A stretch of DNA of 64,000 nucleotides from Macrotis lagotis. Lineage: Eukaryota > Chordata > Mammalia > Peramelemorphia > Peramelidae. Below the pieces are notes generated by a model. That model saw only the letters and a list, made by a program, of their open reading frames with translations, did no database searches and was not told the DNA's origin. Of this stretch, positions 46,281 through 57,599 are shown piece after piece; within the stretch, counting starts at the first letter, position 1, and each line of letters starts with the position of its first letter. A program made the translations under genes and the position numbers. The stretch lies in contig NC_133661.1 in the NCBI RefSeq assembly GCF_037893015.1, forward strand, positions 248,554,962 through 248,618,961. The letters are read 5' to 3'.

Positions 46281-47487
46281 AGTTTACCTGCTAGATCTAT
46301 GGAAAGGGAAGCAGTTTATGACCAAGGAAGAGATGGAGAACATCGCTAAAAATAAACTAGATAATTTTGATTACATTAAATTAAAAAGCTTTTGAATAGA
46401 CAAAACCACTGTAACCAAGATTAAAAGAAATATAGTAAACTGGGAAAGAATTTTTACAACTAATGTTTCTGACAAAAGACTCATTTCTAAAAATATAAAG
46501 AGAACCAAGTCAAATTTTTAAAAATCAAGCCATTGCCCAATTGACAAATGGTCAAAGGATACATAAAGGCAATTTACATAATTGTATGAAAAATTGCTCT
46601 GAATCATTACTTATTAGATAAATTCAAATTAAAGCATCATACCTCTTAGGCCAATATGACCAGAAAGGATAATGATCAATATTGGAAGGAATGTGGGAAA
46701 TCTGGGACACTAATACATTGTTGGTGGAGCTGTGAACTCATCCTACCTTTCTGGAGAATAATTTGGAACTACATCCAAAGGGCCACAAAAATGTGCATAC
46801 CCTTTGAACCAGCAATACCACTACTGGGTCTATACCCTGAAGAGATGATGAAAAATTATAAAAAACATCACTTGTACAAAAATATTCATAGCAGCCCTGT
46901 TTGTGGTGGCAAAGAATTGGAAATCAACTAAATGTCCTTCAATTGGGGAATGGCTTAGCAAGCTGTGGTATATGTATGTCATGGAATACTATTGTTCTAT
47001 TAGAAACCAGGAGGGATGGAAATTCAGGGAAGCCTGGAGGGATTTGCATGAACGGATGCTGAGTGAGATGAGCAGAACCAGAAAAACACTGTACACCCTA
47101 ACATCAACATGGGGGTGATGATCAACCCTGATGGACATGCTCATTCCATCACTGCAACTATCGGGTACAATTGGGGGACTATCTGCTATGGAGAATAGCA
47201 TCTGTATCCAGAGAAAGAATTGTGGAGTTTGAACAAAGATCAAGGACTATTACCTTTAATTTAGGAAAAAAACTATCTTATTTTGTAATTTTCTTTTCTC
47301 TTTTACTTTTTCTTCCTTAAGGATATGATTTCTCTCTCATCACATTCAATTTGGATCAATGTATACCATGGAAACAATGTAAAGAATGGTAAATTGCCTT
47401 CTGTGGGGGGGAAGTAAGATTAGGGGAAAAATTGTAAAACTCAAAATAAACAAAATCTTTAAAATATAAAAACAATTTAAAAAAAGA
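46281..47487 (+). repeat. 5'-truncated L1, ORF2 end and 3' UTR
   Basis: Frames KGKQFMTKEEMENIAK, NYIQRATKMCIPFEPAIPLL and LWYMYVMEYYCSIR match the C-terminal part of L1 ORF2p; the marsupial-type 3' UTR follows. Target duplication AAGTCTAACTCCTT (46267-46280) and AAGTCTAACTCTT (47488-47500). Internal stops make it non-functional. It sits in an older MIR-like sequence. Confidence 0.92.
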
Positions 47488-47753
47488 AAGTCTAACTCTT
47501 TTTTAAAATTTTACCAAAGACTCAGAGACCTGAAATGATTTACCAGAATAAGTACTCTGGGTCTCTTGTCTTACAAAGCAACAGTTTTTCCCATTATATA
47601 GGAGTCCACATGCGATTGCTTAAGCTGTCAGGTCCCTGAGTTTGAGTTTCATAGCAGTAGAACTCTGGATGTACTGATTCAATTCAAGACCTTGAAATTT
47701 TGAAATACTGGAGCTCTGGAATTTAGCCACTGTTCCAAAACTAGACTTCCCTG

Positions 47754-47929
47754 CAGTTGAGGGATGGTAATCTTTTTCTTTTTTTGCTAAGGACCATTTG
47801 AATATTTACATTCTTGGGCTATATTTAGTCAAATATTTAATTAATTCGTTCCTAAAAAGCTCCTAGATTTATTGATTTCAGGTCTCTCTTGTGATTGTAT
47901 TGGTAACAGGCTGGAGGTTCCCCACCCTG
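47754..47929. mobile_element. Non-autonomous hAT element
   Basis: Same family as 7797-7991: shared CATTTGAATATTTAC and CTAGATTTATTGATTTC interior and a GGTTCCCCACCCTG right end. The left end is worn. Confidence 0.65.
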
Positions 47930-48449
47930 CTCTAGTTGGATACTCAATGTTGCTAGTCTTTCTATTATTTTCTTTTATTGAATCTCTATAAACACTTTAT
48001 AATAGCTCTGGAATGCCTTTTCTAAACTTGTTTTCAAAGCCAATTTCTACTGACCTCTTATTAGAGGAACCTGCCTCTGACTTCATTGATTGACTGAACC
48101 TCTTCAAATGAGTTCCCATTACATTTCTACACTTAAAAATTTGCCCAAATATTTACTCAACTTCCTCCTTTTCTACTGTGTCAGAGGAAGAGGCCCTAAA
48201 ATTTAACCATGTGACCTAGAGCCTTGGTCTCATTTGATCAAATTCATACATATGATGTGTTGTATAAATGTGTTATTATTTCCTTTTACCTCCTTTAGGA
48301 TCATGTTACATATATATTTTTTCTTAAATTTTTTGCAACTTAAATTTTTCCTTCCCTAGGGACCCCTCTACTCAATTTTAAAATTATATTATTTCCCTTT
48401 TCCTGGGGGAAAAATGTTTTTAACCCTTCCCTCAGCCTTAATTTCCATT

Positions 48450-48690
48450 CAAACAACACCTAGCACATTTATATAGCAATTTAAAGTTTCCAAAGTGCTT
48501 CACAAACATTATCTCAGTTTATCCTCCCAACAATCCTGGGGAAATAGGTTCAGTTATTAACCTCATTTTAGAGAAGAAAAAAGTGAGGCAGGTGGAGATT
48601 AAAAGACTTGTCCAGGGTTATACAGTAAGTGTCTGAGGCTGGAGTTGAACTCAGATCTCACCAACTTTAGGTCCACCCTCCATCTAGCAA
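48450..48690 (-). repeat. MIR SINE
   Basis: AAAGTGCTTCACAAACATTA ... CTCATTTTAGAGAAGAAAAA ... GAACTCAGATCTCACC. Confidence 0.7.
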
Positions 48691-49027
48691 CAATTTCCCT
48701 TTCTTATCTGACCTCCAAACTCAGATTTTTGACCCATTTCTCTTCTTTACCATTCTCTTAATCTGAAATGTAATATGAAATTTGACTTTGAAGGTCAATT
48801 CTTTCCTTGAAATTTCCCCTCACTTTTTTCCCTGTGATCTATCCTGGATGTCCAGAAATGTATATATATTTTTAATTATTTCATCATGTTCTTCTGGGAG
48901 AATAATAATCTTGACATTATCTCACTCTCTTCTATTCTTCAGGGCAGCTGCTCTGGCTTGGAGAGATTTCTGGTGCTTTTCTAATATTCTGATTTTCTTT
49001 GACCAGTCTTTCAAGATTGTGGCATAA

Positions 49028-49123
49028 TGGATGGTAATAAGTGTCTGAATCTGGATTTGAACTCATTGCAGTCTTCCTGACTGAAGGCCCAGCATTCTAT
49101 CCACTGTACCACTGAGCTGCCCC
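49028..49123 (-). repeat. SINE head fragment
   Basis: TAATAAGTGTCTGAATCTGG ... CACTGTACCACTGAGCTGCC: only the tRNA-like half of a SINE in reverse. Confidence 0.7.
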
Positions 49124-49129
49124 TTTTCA

Positions 49130-49345
49130 TAATGCTAGCTAATATTTATATAGTGCTTTACAGATACTATCTCATTTGATTTTCCCAACAACTCTAGAGC
49201 TTGGAGTTATTATTATCCCCATTTTACAGTTGAAGAAAGTTCAGCAGAAGGGAAGTGACTTGCCCAGGGCCACTTAACCAGCAAGAGTCTTGAGGTCAGA
49301 TATGAACTCAAATCTTTCTGACTCCAGGCACTGCACTACCTGGAG
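49130..49345 (-). repeat. MIR SINE
   Basis: ACAGATACTATCTCATTTGA ... CCATTTTACAGTTGAAGAAA ... TCTGACTCCAGGC. Confidence 0.75.
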
Positions 49346-49426
49346 TGATAGGAGGATACAATTTGAGATTCTTGCTTCAGGCAAAAAACAAAAACTATGA
49401 TGCTGTCTATAATTTAACACAGATGT

Positions 49427-49690
49427 GATCTGATCAGTGTAGGGATCGGTGGAATTAGGAGCACTTTGTTTTAGCTTCTCAACCCCTCATTTTACAGATG
49501 AGTTAATGAAGTCAGATCTGATCAGTGTAGAGATCAGTGGAATTTGGAGCACTTTGTTTTAGCCTCTCAACCTCTCATTTTACAGATGAGTTAATGAAGC
49601 CAGATCTGATCAGTGTAGAGATCAGTGCAATTAGGAGCACTTTGTTTTAGCCTCTCAACCTCTCATTTTACCGCTGAGTTAATGAGGCCA
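49427..49690. repeat. Minisatellite, three 88-bp units
   Basis: Units start with GATCTGATCAGTGTAG at 49427, 49515 and 49603, each ending near GAGTTAATGAAG(T/C)CA. Neighbouring units differ by a few bases. Confidence 0.95.
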
Positions 49691-50649
49691 GAGAGGGTAC
49701 ATTCTACCTTAGCAGAGAAAGATTGTAACTCAAGATTACTGAATCCCATTTCTTTTTTCTACTGAATCACATTCCCTCTCATTTGACTTTCTAGACTGAT
49801 CTTTTTGTTGCATCTTGTCTCATGTGCCAAGTGTTATACTATATTAGACACCTACTATGTGCTCCTTTATACCGCAGTAACATCCAGTTGTCCTCACAAA
49901 CAAATTGAAATAAAAACAGATGGGGCCCAAGTTAAATTGTGAGATGCATCCAAGTTTTCACATAATCTTGGAACTCAAAAATTCTGTTTTTTTAATTGAG
50001 CCATCTATTCAATTTTACCACATTCCAAATGATGGGGAAAAATCCTGGAGGTCGATTCATTCAGTTTTCATATGACAGGCTTGCTTCAAAAGCAAAGTTG
50101 AATTATAAAAAAAAATAGAAAAATGTCAAATACATAACAAATATACAATATGTGTTTTGGAAAAAAAAGCACCACTAGGATGAGGTGTGTATGTATGTGT
50201 ACTTACAGTTCACCTAAGAACAAAGCAATTAACAGGTATGGGATGCCTCATTTATTCAATGATTCAACCATCTGTTGAACTGAATTAAAATCAGAAAGTT
50301 TTGTGTAGTTAACTAGGGTAACCAGATAATGACATATTCATACCTAAAAAACACATCAAGGAGCGCTTCTTGATGTAGCTAGGTAAATCCTATAATAGAA
50401 CATTCTATTATCTGTTTATAGGGAAAGGAATTAGTTCTGTGATTTTACCTATGTGGGGAATTCCCAATAACAGAATTTTCTGTCAGAAGCAGAGCTGGAC
50501 CCTGCTTTTTCTTTCTCTGAAGCCAGTACTCTATCAAGAACACTGTAGGTCAGCTATTATCAAAGAAAATTCATATTGACATGGGTTAAAAGCAAAACAA
50601 AACAAGTTCCTATTCTACAAATAACACACAGATAGAATGTAAATATGAA

Positions 50650-50750
50650 AGGAGGAATGGCCTTTTGCCTCTTTGTATTCCCAGCTCTCAGTACAGTGCT
50701 TAGTATACAGTAGGCCTTGATAAATGCTAAATGCTTGTTCTCTCTCTTAC
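50650..50750 (+). repeat. L2-type 3' end
   Basis: CCCAGCTCTCAGTACAGTGC ... AGTAGGCCTTGATAAATGCT. Confidence 0.6.
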
Positions 50751-50994
50751 ACACACACACAGAAGATTATGTATGAAAATTCAAAGTGTTTTGGAGCCTT
50801 TCTGAATTGTTATAGTTATTATTTTCACTCTAAGTTTGCAAATACATCTGCTCCCATTAGAGAGAATAAAGCTCCCTTTATTTTAAGGCTAAACCTAGTG
50901 AATACTGATGTCCCTTAAAAGGTTACTTCAGTATTTACTTCTTATATGATTTGGACATTTTAAAAACACTCATTTAGTAGTACCATTATTTAAG

Positions 50995-51110
50995 CCATTT
51001 AATATAAATGTGTATACATATGTATTTATATAAACATATATTAATCTAAATATATACATATTTATGTAAATATATGTATGTGGATATGTGTATATATGCA
51101 AACAAAATGT
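50995..51110. repeat. AT/TG-rich low-complexity tract
   Basis: Alternating TATA, TATG and TACA runs. Confidence 0.8.
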
Positions 51111-51277
51111 ATGTTATCTATCATATACAGACTTGTAACTAGCAATTTTGACTCCTCAGGCAATTAACTCAAATTGCTCTGGAGCAAGTAGCACAAAATG
51201 TCTTTCCAAACAACTTTTTAATTCTTCTTGTGAAAATTATACAATTAATGAAAGCAAATCTGGTTGAATGAGAAAAG

Positions 51278-51540
51278 TAAAAGAACCTTCATTCATATAC
51301 TAAGACTTTATAATCAGACTAGAACTGTGGGCTGGCTCTGACAAGTCTGTATTGGTTATGGTCTTGCTCACAAACAAATTATTCAATGACAAGACAACTC
51401 ATATTCATATGAAACTACTAAAAGCATTTTTGTATATGGCAATGCACTATTTGTCTAAAAAGCGAATAATATATAAGGAATCTGAGTCTCAAGAGATTAA
51501 ATGACAATTAACAAATAACAGAGCTGCAATGAATCTTCTT
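51278..51540. repeat. Repeat Y, copy 1
   Basis: Shares AAAAGAACCTTCAT, CTGTGGGCTG, CTCACAAACAA and AAGACAACTCATAT, in the same order, with 54448-54735. Family unknown. Confidence 0.6.
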
Positions 51541-52524
51541 CTGAGTATAAAATTAATCACTCTAGTAGATACATGCAGCTAGAAGAGGAAGTGCTAAATA
51601 TTAGTGCTTTCTTCCTTTTAGTGTCTTGGGACAAAGCTCCAATGACACTGATGAATAATTTTAATAAGACCTAAAAAAAGGATCTAGCCCAGTGAGGATC
51701 TATTCTGAATGACAAAAATAACTTTGAACTATTTGAAAGTTGCTCAGTGGTGGGAATCCCTAGAACTAAGTAACAAAAGAATCAAAGAACGAAGTCACAA
51801 TAGAGCCATTTAACCATTAGTGGAAACAATCAAGAGTTCAAAATATAATGTATCAGTGTGATCATGAACTTGAGGGCCAAAGTCATCCAGAATGCTGAGC
51901 AGTACCTTGCAAAAAACCTCATGGTATACAATAATGGAGCTTTCTGATTCTATTCCCCTAGGCTTAGGTTTTGAAATCATTCTATTTATACACTAAGGTT
52001 CCTCCTCGAATGCTAGTTCAGTGCTAACAGCGTGGCAGCAAATCTAGGGGACCTCATGAAATTCCTAGGATTTGATGGAACTCAATCAAGGCACAGGTTC
52101 AGAAACTTAGTTAAATTTCTAAAAACAAAAGGAAAAAAGTTGTCATTTGTCCAATTGCATGGGCCCAAATCACTGGGTCTTTTGGCAAATTCTGGGAATA
52201 CAGTGCTGGTTTCCATTACTCTACTGCCAAGTTCTTCCTGATCCATCTGGGACAGTGCCCAACAGTGGCAGTGGCAGTGGTTGTGCTGAAGCCAAGACTG
52301 CTCAGGAAGTCAGTGGGGAATCCCAGTCCTTGACTCTGATTCAGCCTAAACTTTAAGAATGCTAGGAAACATAGGTTGAAAACCAGAGAAAGGTCATTCT
52401 GTTCTCCCCAAAGCTTCCTTGCTTTGTAATTTTTCTCTTCCTTTAGCCTAACTCTCAGACAGGCGAGATGTTGCTGCAAGACAGAACCCATTGCCTATAC
52501 CACTCATGCTGTACTAAAGTAAAG

Positions 52525-52620
52525 ATATATAAATAAATAAATATAAAATAATATACTGCATATCAAAAATAATATGCACAAAATAATATACTTTATATAA
52601 AGAAATAAATATAAAATAAT
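52525..52620. repeat. AT-rich tract with repeated unit
   Basis: AAATATAAAATAATATACTG occurs twice about 80 bp apart in an AT-only context. Confidence 0.8.
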
Positions 52621-52722
52621 ATACTGCCTAATGGCATCTTTTGTTGCATGGAACTTTTCAACTTTGCATTTTGTTTCCCCTGCTAGATTAGGCACTTAGA
52701 CTATAATCAGACTATATTCTTA

Positions 52723-52872
52723 TTCTTCTTATTATTTTTGCAAGGTGATGGGGTTAAGTGACTTGTCCAAAGTCTCACAGCTAGGTAATTATTAAGTATA
52801 TGAGACTGGATTTGAACTCATGTTCTCCTGACTCCAGGGTCAGTGTTCTATTCACTGCCATCTAGCTGCCCC
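52723..52872 (-). repeat. WSINE-type SINE
   Basis: Reverse copy with a perfect 15-bp duplication TCAGACTATATTCTT at 52708-52722 and 52873-52887. Confidence 0.95.
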
Positions 52873-53436
52873 TCAGACTATATTCTTTAATAATTTTATA
52901 TAGTCTTATACTTGTTGTTCCTGTTCTGTTGGCTAAATACTCTGTTGGCTAAATACTGGAGAGGTGGATCTATTTCAAAGGGTTTGTTTCATTAAATGAC
53001 TCAAAAAAGGGTATCTCAAATATCTCAGTGCTATTTTAAACTTAAATGATGTATATGAATATTTATGTTTTCTACAGGTTGAATAAATAAGGTGCTTTGT
53101 AAATATACTTATAACTCCATTATACATATATAAACACATATGTGTGTGCTCTTGTGTTTAATGACATATACTTCAAAAGAAAGTGTGTCTCCTTCCATTG
53201 GTGTAAATCACAATTGTATTCCATCTTCTCATCCTGTGCCAATCTTGTCCATGTGCTTCTATAACTCTTCCACTGTGCCAAAGGCTTTCCTTCTAACTTT
53301 TTTATGACAATCAGGGGAGCACTCTAACATCATCTAATAGTTATTGCTCACTGCTGCCACAAACTCATCCCATTGCCTTTTCAAAATATACATTTCCCCA
53401 ATAACATTCCTTAGACCACCTCTTGAACTTAAGTCA

Positions 53437-53605
53437 ATGTAGGTAGTTAGGTGGCACAGAGGACAGAGTATTAGCCTTATCTGAGTACAAATCTTGCCTC
53501 AGACACTTATTGACTATGTGACTCTGGGCAAGTTACTCAACTTTCTCAGTTTCAGTTTCCTCATCTATAAAATAGAGCTAATAATAACATCTACCTTACA
53601 GAAAT
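53437..53605 (+). repeat. MIR/CORE SINE
   Basis: GTAGTTAGGTGGCACAGAGG ... TTCCTCATCTATAAAATAGA ... ACATCTACCTTACAG. Confidence 0.75.
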
Positions 53606-53800
53606 GACGTATTGCCATTTATTAGGAAAATATGCTCTAGCCTGCTTGTGCCTCTCACAGTTCTCTAATATTATTTGAGTTAACTGAAATTTTACTTTGA
53701 AATTTTAGTGTTCCAAGATCTAAACCCACACAGCATCACTGAAAGAACATTATGTTTGCATCAGGAAGCAGCTTAGGACATTCAAAATACTATAAAATTT

Positions 53801-53963
53801 TGGGCGGCTAGGTGGCACAGTGAATAGAGCACCAGCCTTGGAGTCAGGAGTACTTGGCTTCAAATCTGAGCTCAGACACTTAATAATTACCTAGCTGTGT
53901 GGCCTTGGGCAAGCCACTTAACCCCATTGCCTTGAAAAATCTAAAAATAAATAAATAAACAAA
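53801..53963 (+). repeat. WSINE-type SINE, recent
   Basis: Complete copy with a perfect 18-bp duplication CAAAATACTATAAAATTT at 53783-53800 and 53964-53981. Confidence 0.96.
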
Positions 53964-54447
53964 CAAAATACTATAAAATTTCCCAATTAATAAAATGCAA
54001 ATTCATTTAAAATCTTAGTAAAAGAAATCTTTATTTCATTATTCACTTAGGTGCTACATAAGCATTTACTGATTGTGCATTTTTGCCAAACAATATATAC
54101 TAATAGAAAAACTATTATCACATAGAAGTTTGTTGATCTTATTGGTGTTGTTAAAAGGGGGCCTCCTTTAAAAATATAGGAACTATTCTCTTATATTTTA
54201 TATTCCCCATAGCAAAGTGCTAGGAATGTGAAAATTTCTATTGCTGCTTGACTATCAGCTGTATTCAGCCATACAAATCTGGTCACTGTGGTATGCTGTA
54301 TCACTGTCCCTTTTTGATTGGACACTAAATCTAAAGAATTTCTAGTTTAAACATAACCAGTAGATTCCTATTTTGTAAGTGTCACCCAACCACACAAATT
54401 ATGTGGCTCCAACTACCAAAAACAGACAGAAGCTAAGTTTGAGCAAC

Positions 54448-54735
54448 AAAAAGAACCTTCATCCACGGCGTAAGTCCTTGTAAATCATGCCAAGGCTGTG
54501 GGCTGTCCCTGACAGGAATGTTAGTTGGGGTATATCTCACAAACAAGTCAGTCAACATTAAGACAACTCATATTTCAGAAATTTTTATGGCCACAAAGTA
54601 TTTAACACAGGTTATGTATGTGGCAAATAGTATAAGATAAATAGTATAAAATACATAGTATAAAATGAGACTTAAGAAATTGTGGCTCAGAAAAGTTAAG
54701 TGAAAATCAAATAGCAAATCACAGAACTGCAAGTG
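54448..54735. repeat. Repeat Y, copy 2
   Basis: Diverged match to 51278-51540; the right half may be an old reverse MIR. Confidence 0.6.
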
Positions 54736-54794
54736 AAGCCCAGCTCTTCTGATTCCAAACTCCTGATATTTCCAGACAGTAGTTAAATCACTCA

Positions 54795-55010
54795 GTTTAT
54801 ATAGAGGTAGACCTAAAGTCTAGAAAATCTAAGTTCAAATCCAGCCTCAGACACTCACTAAGTATGTGACCCTGAACAAGTCACTTAACCTATTTGCCTC
54901 TGTTTCTTCAGTTATAAAATGGGGTTAAATAACAGCACCTACATCCCAGGGTTGTTGTGAGACTCAAATGAGAAAATATTTCTTAAAAAGCACTTAAATA
55001 CTTTTTTCCT
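54795..55010 (+). repeat. MIR SINE
   Basis: AAGTTCAAATCCAGCCTCAG ... GGGTTGTTGTGAGACTCAAA. Confidence 0.8.
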
Positions 55011-55726
55011 TCCTAAGGAAAAAAGATCAAGCAACATACTTCTAGCCCTCAATTGAGGAAATTATCCAGTGTATCTTAACATTGGCATACATCAGCTTTG
55101 ATGCTAACATTCATCTTTGGGGAATGCCAGGTAGCAAAACAGAGATGCCCTTGGTTAAAAACATGTCTATAAGAAGTTTAGGAAAAGCAATCTGAATCTT
55201 AGTAGTTTATTGTGATAAGCTAGGAAAAAGTGGTATTAGCAAAAAAAAACCCCAAAAAACTCTCCCCGAATCAAATCTAAATAAGGTTCACTCTGCTTCT
55301 GTCAATTGCCTCAGATTCCCTGAGGATACTCCCCAACACAAGAAATTGCCCTCCTACAGCTTCCCAGAAGTCTAGCAGATTTTTCCAAAGCCAAGAATAT
55401 AAGTGAAGCCAGCAAGAGCCTCATCATTTTCCCTCTTCACAGAGTCCAATTCATTGTTGGTTTCCATATTCAAAGGTCCCATTGATTTAAACTATCACAG
55501 GCCAGGGATGAAGCAAGCCTAACTAGATTTCTTAATGACTCAGCAGGGTAAAAAATGAAAACTGAATACATTTCTCTTGACAGACAAGAAACCACAGAGC
55601 ACAGACATCAATGTTCCCAAATTGGGAATTCTAGGGGAGAAATTTTGGAATTTTTATATTGAAGACTTTTTTCATCCCCTCAGTTCTTAGTGTCCTATTT
55701 CCCAAAAGTATCTTGTTTATTTTATG

Positions 55727-55799
55727 CATATATTTATGTATTCTACATAAAAAACCTAAAAACAAAAAAAAACACATATATTTATGTATTCTACATAAA
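55727..55799. repeat. 25-bp direct repeat around an A-rich SINE-tail-like piece
   Basis: Two identical 25-mers (55727-55751 and 55775-55799, containing TTTATGTATTCTACATAAA) flank 23 bp reading AAACCTAAAAACAAAAAAAA. Confidence 0.85.
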
Positions 55800-55805
55800 T
55801 ATATG

Positions 55806-55895
55806 TGGGTTTTTTTAGGGTTTTTTTTTGCAAAGCAAATGGGGTTAAGTGGCTTGCCCAAGACCACACAGCTAAGTAATTATTAAGTGTGTGAG
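55806..55895 (-). repeat. WSINE-type SINE, 3' half only
   Basis: Reverse tail TTTTTTTAGGG and GCAAATGGGGTTAAGTGGCT up to TAATTATTAAGTGT; the head half is absent. Confidence 0.9.
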
Positions 55896-55969
55896 AATAT
55901 ATGTGAATATGTATATATTATATATGTATGTATGCATGTATGATAGACTTACCTATACATTGTCTCCAG

Positions 55970-56095
55970 TGACAGAATGAAAGCTCCTTGAGGACAGGTG
56001 TTATTTCATGCTAGTTCCTGTATCCCTAGTGTTTAGCACAGTATCTGAGACATTGTACTTAATGAATACTTGCTGATTGCTTTATTGAACAAAAC
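55970..56095 (+). repeat. L2 3' end
   Basis: TGAAAGCTCCTTGAGGACAG ... TAGTGTTTAGCACAGTATCT. Confidence 0.65.
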
Positions 56096-56182
56096 AAATA
56101 AATATCAGATATTTGTTTCATCCCAAACAAAATATAGTAAGTACATAAGACTCACAAAGAGATCTTAAATATATAGAAAACA

Positions 56183-56468
56183 TGTCTGTCCTTCATTTTT
56201 GAAGACCTTGACATCACGAAGGTGATGCCATGACAAGCACATGAACTGGATTTGAGTGAGGAAGCTGTGCTAAGTCACCAGTCTCACTTTCTCCTCCAGT
56301 CATCTGGGTCTAGTGGCGAGACAGGAATTAGAATGACTAGAGATGGCCCTTGGATGCAAGACAATCAGGGTTAAGTGACTTGCTCAAGGTCACATGGCTA
56401 GTAAGTGGCAAGTGTCTGAGGTCAGATTTGACCTGCCTTCCTCCTGAATCCAAGACTAGTTCTCCAAC
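56183..56468 (-). repeat. Third-type SINE
   Basis: GTCCTTCATTTTTGAAGACC ... GTGATGCCATGACAAGCACA ... CAAGACTAGTTCTCC. Confidence 0.85.
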
Positions 56469-57072
56469 AAAAAAAAATAAATGAGTTTATAGAAAACATA
56501 TAAATCACTCAAAGTAACTCATAAGCAATTAATGTAGAGAAGGCAAGTTCCAGATCCCTTGCTCCCCCTCCTTGTTGTGACTTTAGTCCCTTAATGAACT
56601 TCTGTCTTGGAGATATGATGGGACTGAGGAAAGATGTGGCTATTTTTTTCTTAAGATGAATACTACTAAGGAATTCCTTTTCTCTCTAACGATCAGAAAG
56701 AACATTCAAAATTATCTAAAAGGCAACTGTCAACATTAGAACCACTAAAAAATATCTCCCTTTTCTGGTCAAAAATCTAAATTCTAGCATCACTTGGCTG
56801 GTAAATCTCCTTTCCTCTAAGTAGAATTTAGGTAATCAGATTGCCAATGAACCTCCCTCTCAGGTCACATGGGTGAGAGTATGACAGCCTGTGCCACAAA
56901 GCATCTTTATGCTTCAATAGTAACTCTTAATCCTCCACAATTACCATAGCTGTTTTCATTTCTTGATCTAGAAAAGTTCACTCAGTAACTCTGTCCTCTA
57001 GCCTCATGAGTGAACCCATGCAACTTCCATGTCCTCCTGGATATGGCAGCAATTCTTGGGTATGGTAGAGAT

Positions 57073-57144
57073 TATGTGCATATATATATATATATATATA
57101 TATGCACATAGGTAGAGAGCCATATATATATATGGCTCTCTACC
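57073..57144. repeat. Two abutting perfect palindromes
   Basis: 57073-57110 (38 bp: TATGTGCA, TA run, TGCACATA) and 57111-57144 (34 bp: GGTAGAGAGCC, AT run, GGCTCTCTACC). Both are perfect and touch with no spacer. Confidence 0.95.
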
Positions 57145-57599
57145 TTCAACCCATCTCCACTGTGCTGCATTCTGATGTATCCTCTATAAATCAAAAAAGG
57201 TGAAAAAGAACCTAAGCTGTTGTGCTGACTGGTTCCTTCTCAGAGAATTCAGCTCTAGGGAGAAAGTATGGAAAAAGTCTCCAGTTTTACAAGGCTTCAA
57301 AAAATCCATATTTCTTCTTATCCTCTTTCTTTTGAGTATTTTTCTGCTCTCCAAATTTCTGACACATTCTTTTTGTGCAGATTTCCTTCTGCTTCCTTGT
57401 ATTCTTTTTAGTCTTTTCTTTTCCTTAGATAAACTTCCTTAATATGTATTTGCTGAGACTTTAACCCTACTAAGATGTCAAAAGAGTCATAACTTGAAAC
57501 TTTCTACTCATCTGTCATTATCAGTATAGCTGTTACATAATGAAATTCTTCTTAGACTCATTCCCTCTAAGGTTAGCAACTCCTATCCTTCCTTACTCT

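Noticed and set aside
46656-47118. Two overlapping frames resembling a real protein (CWWSC, LWYMYVMEYY)
   Set aside because: They are the end of L1 ORF2 in a truncated copy, not a host gene.
49427-49690. Regular repeats considered as a CRISPR-like array
   Set aside because: Units are contiguous 88-mers without unique spacers, in a vertebrate intron.
55631-55886. Frames on both strands with similar IHKYM/LHKYM peptides
   Set aside because: Both arise from the 25-bp direct repeat and SINE tails.
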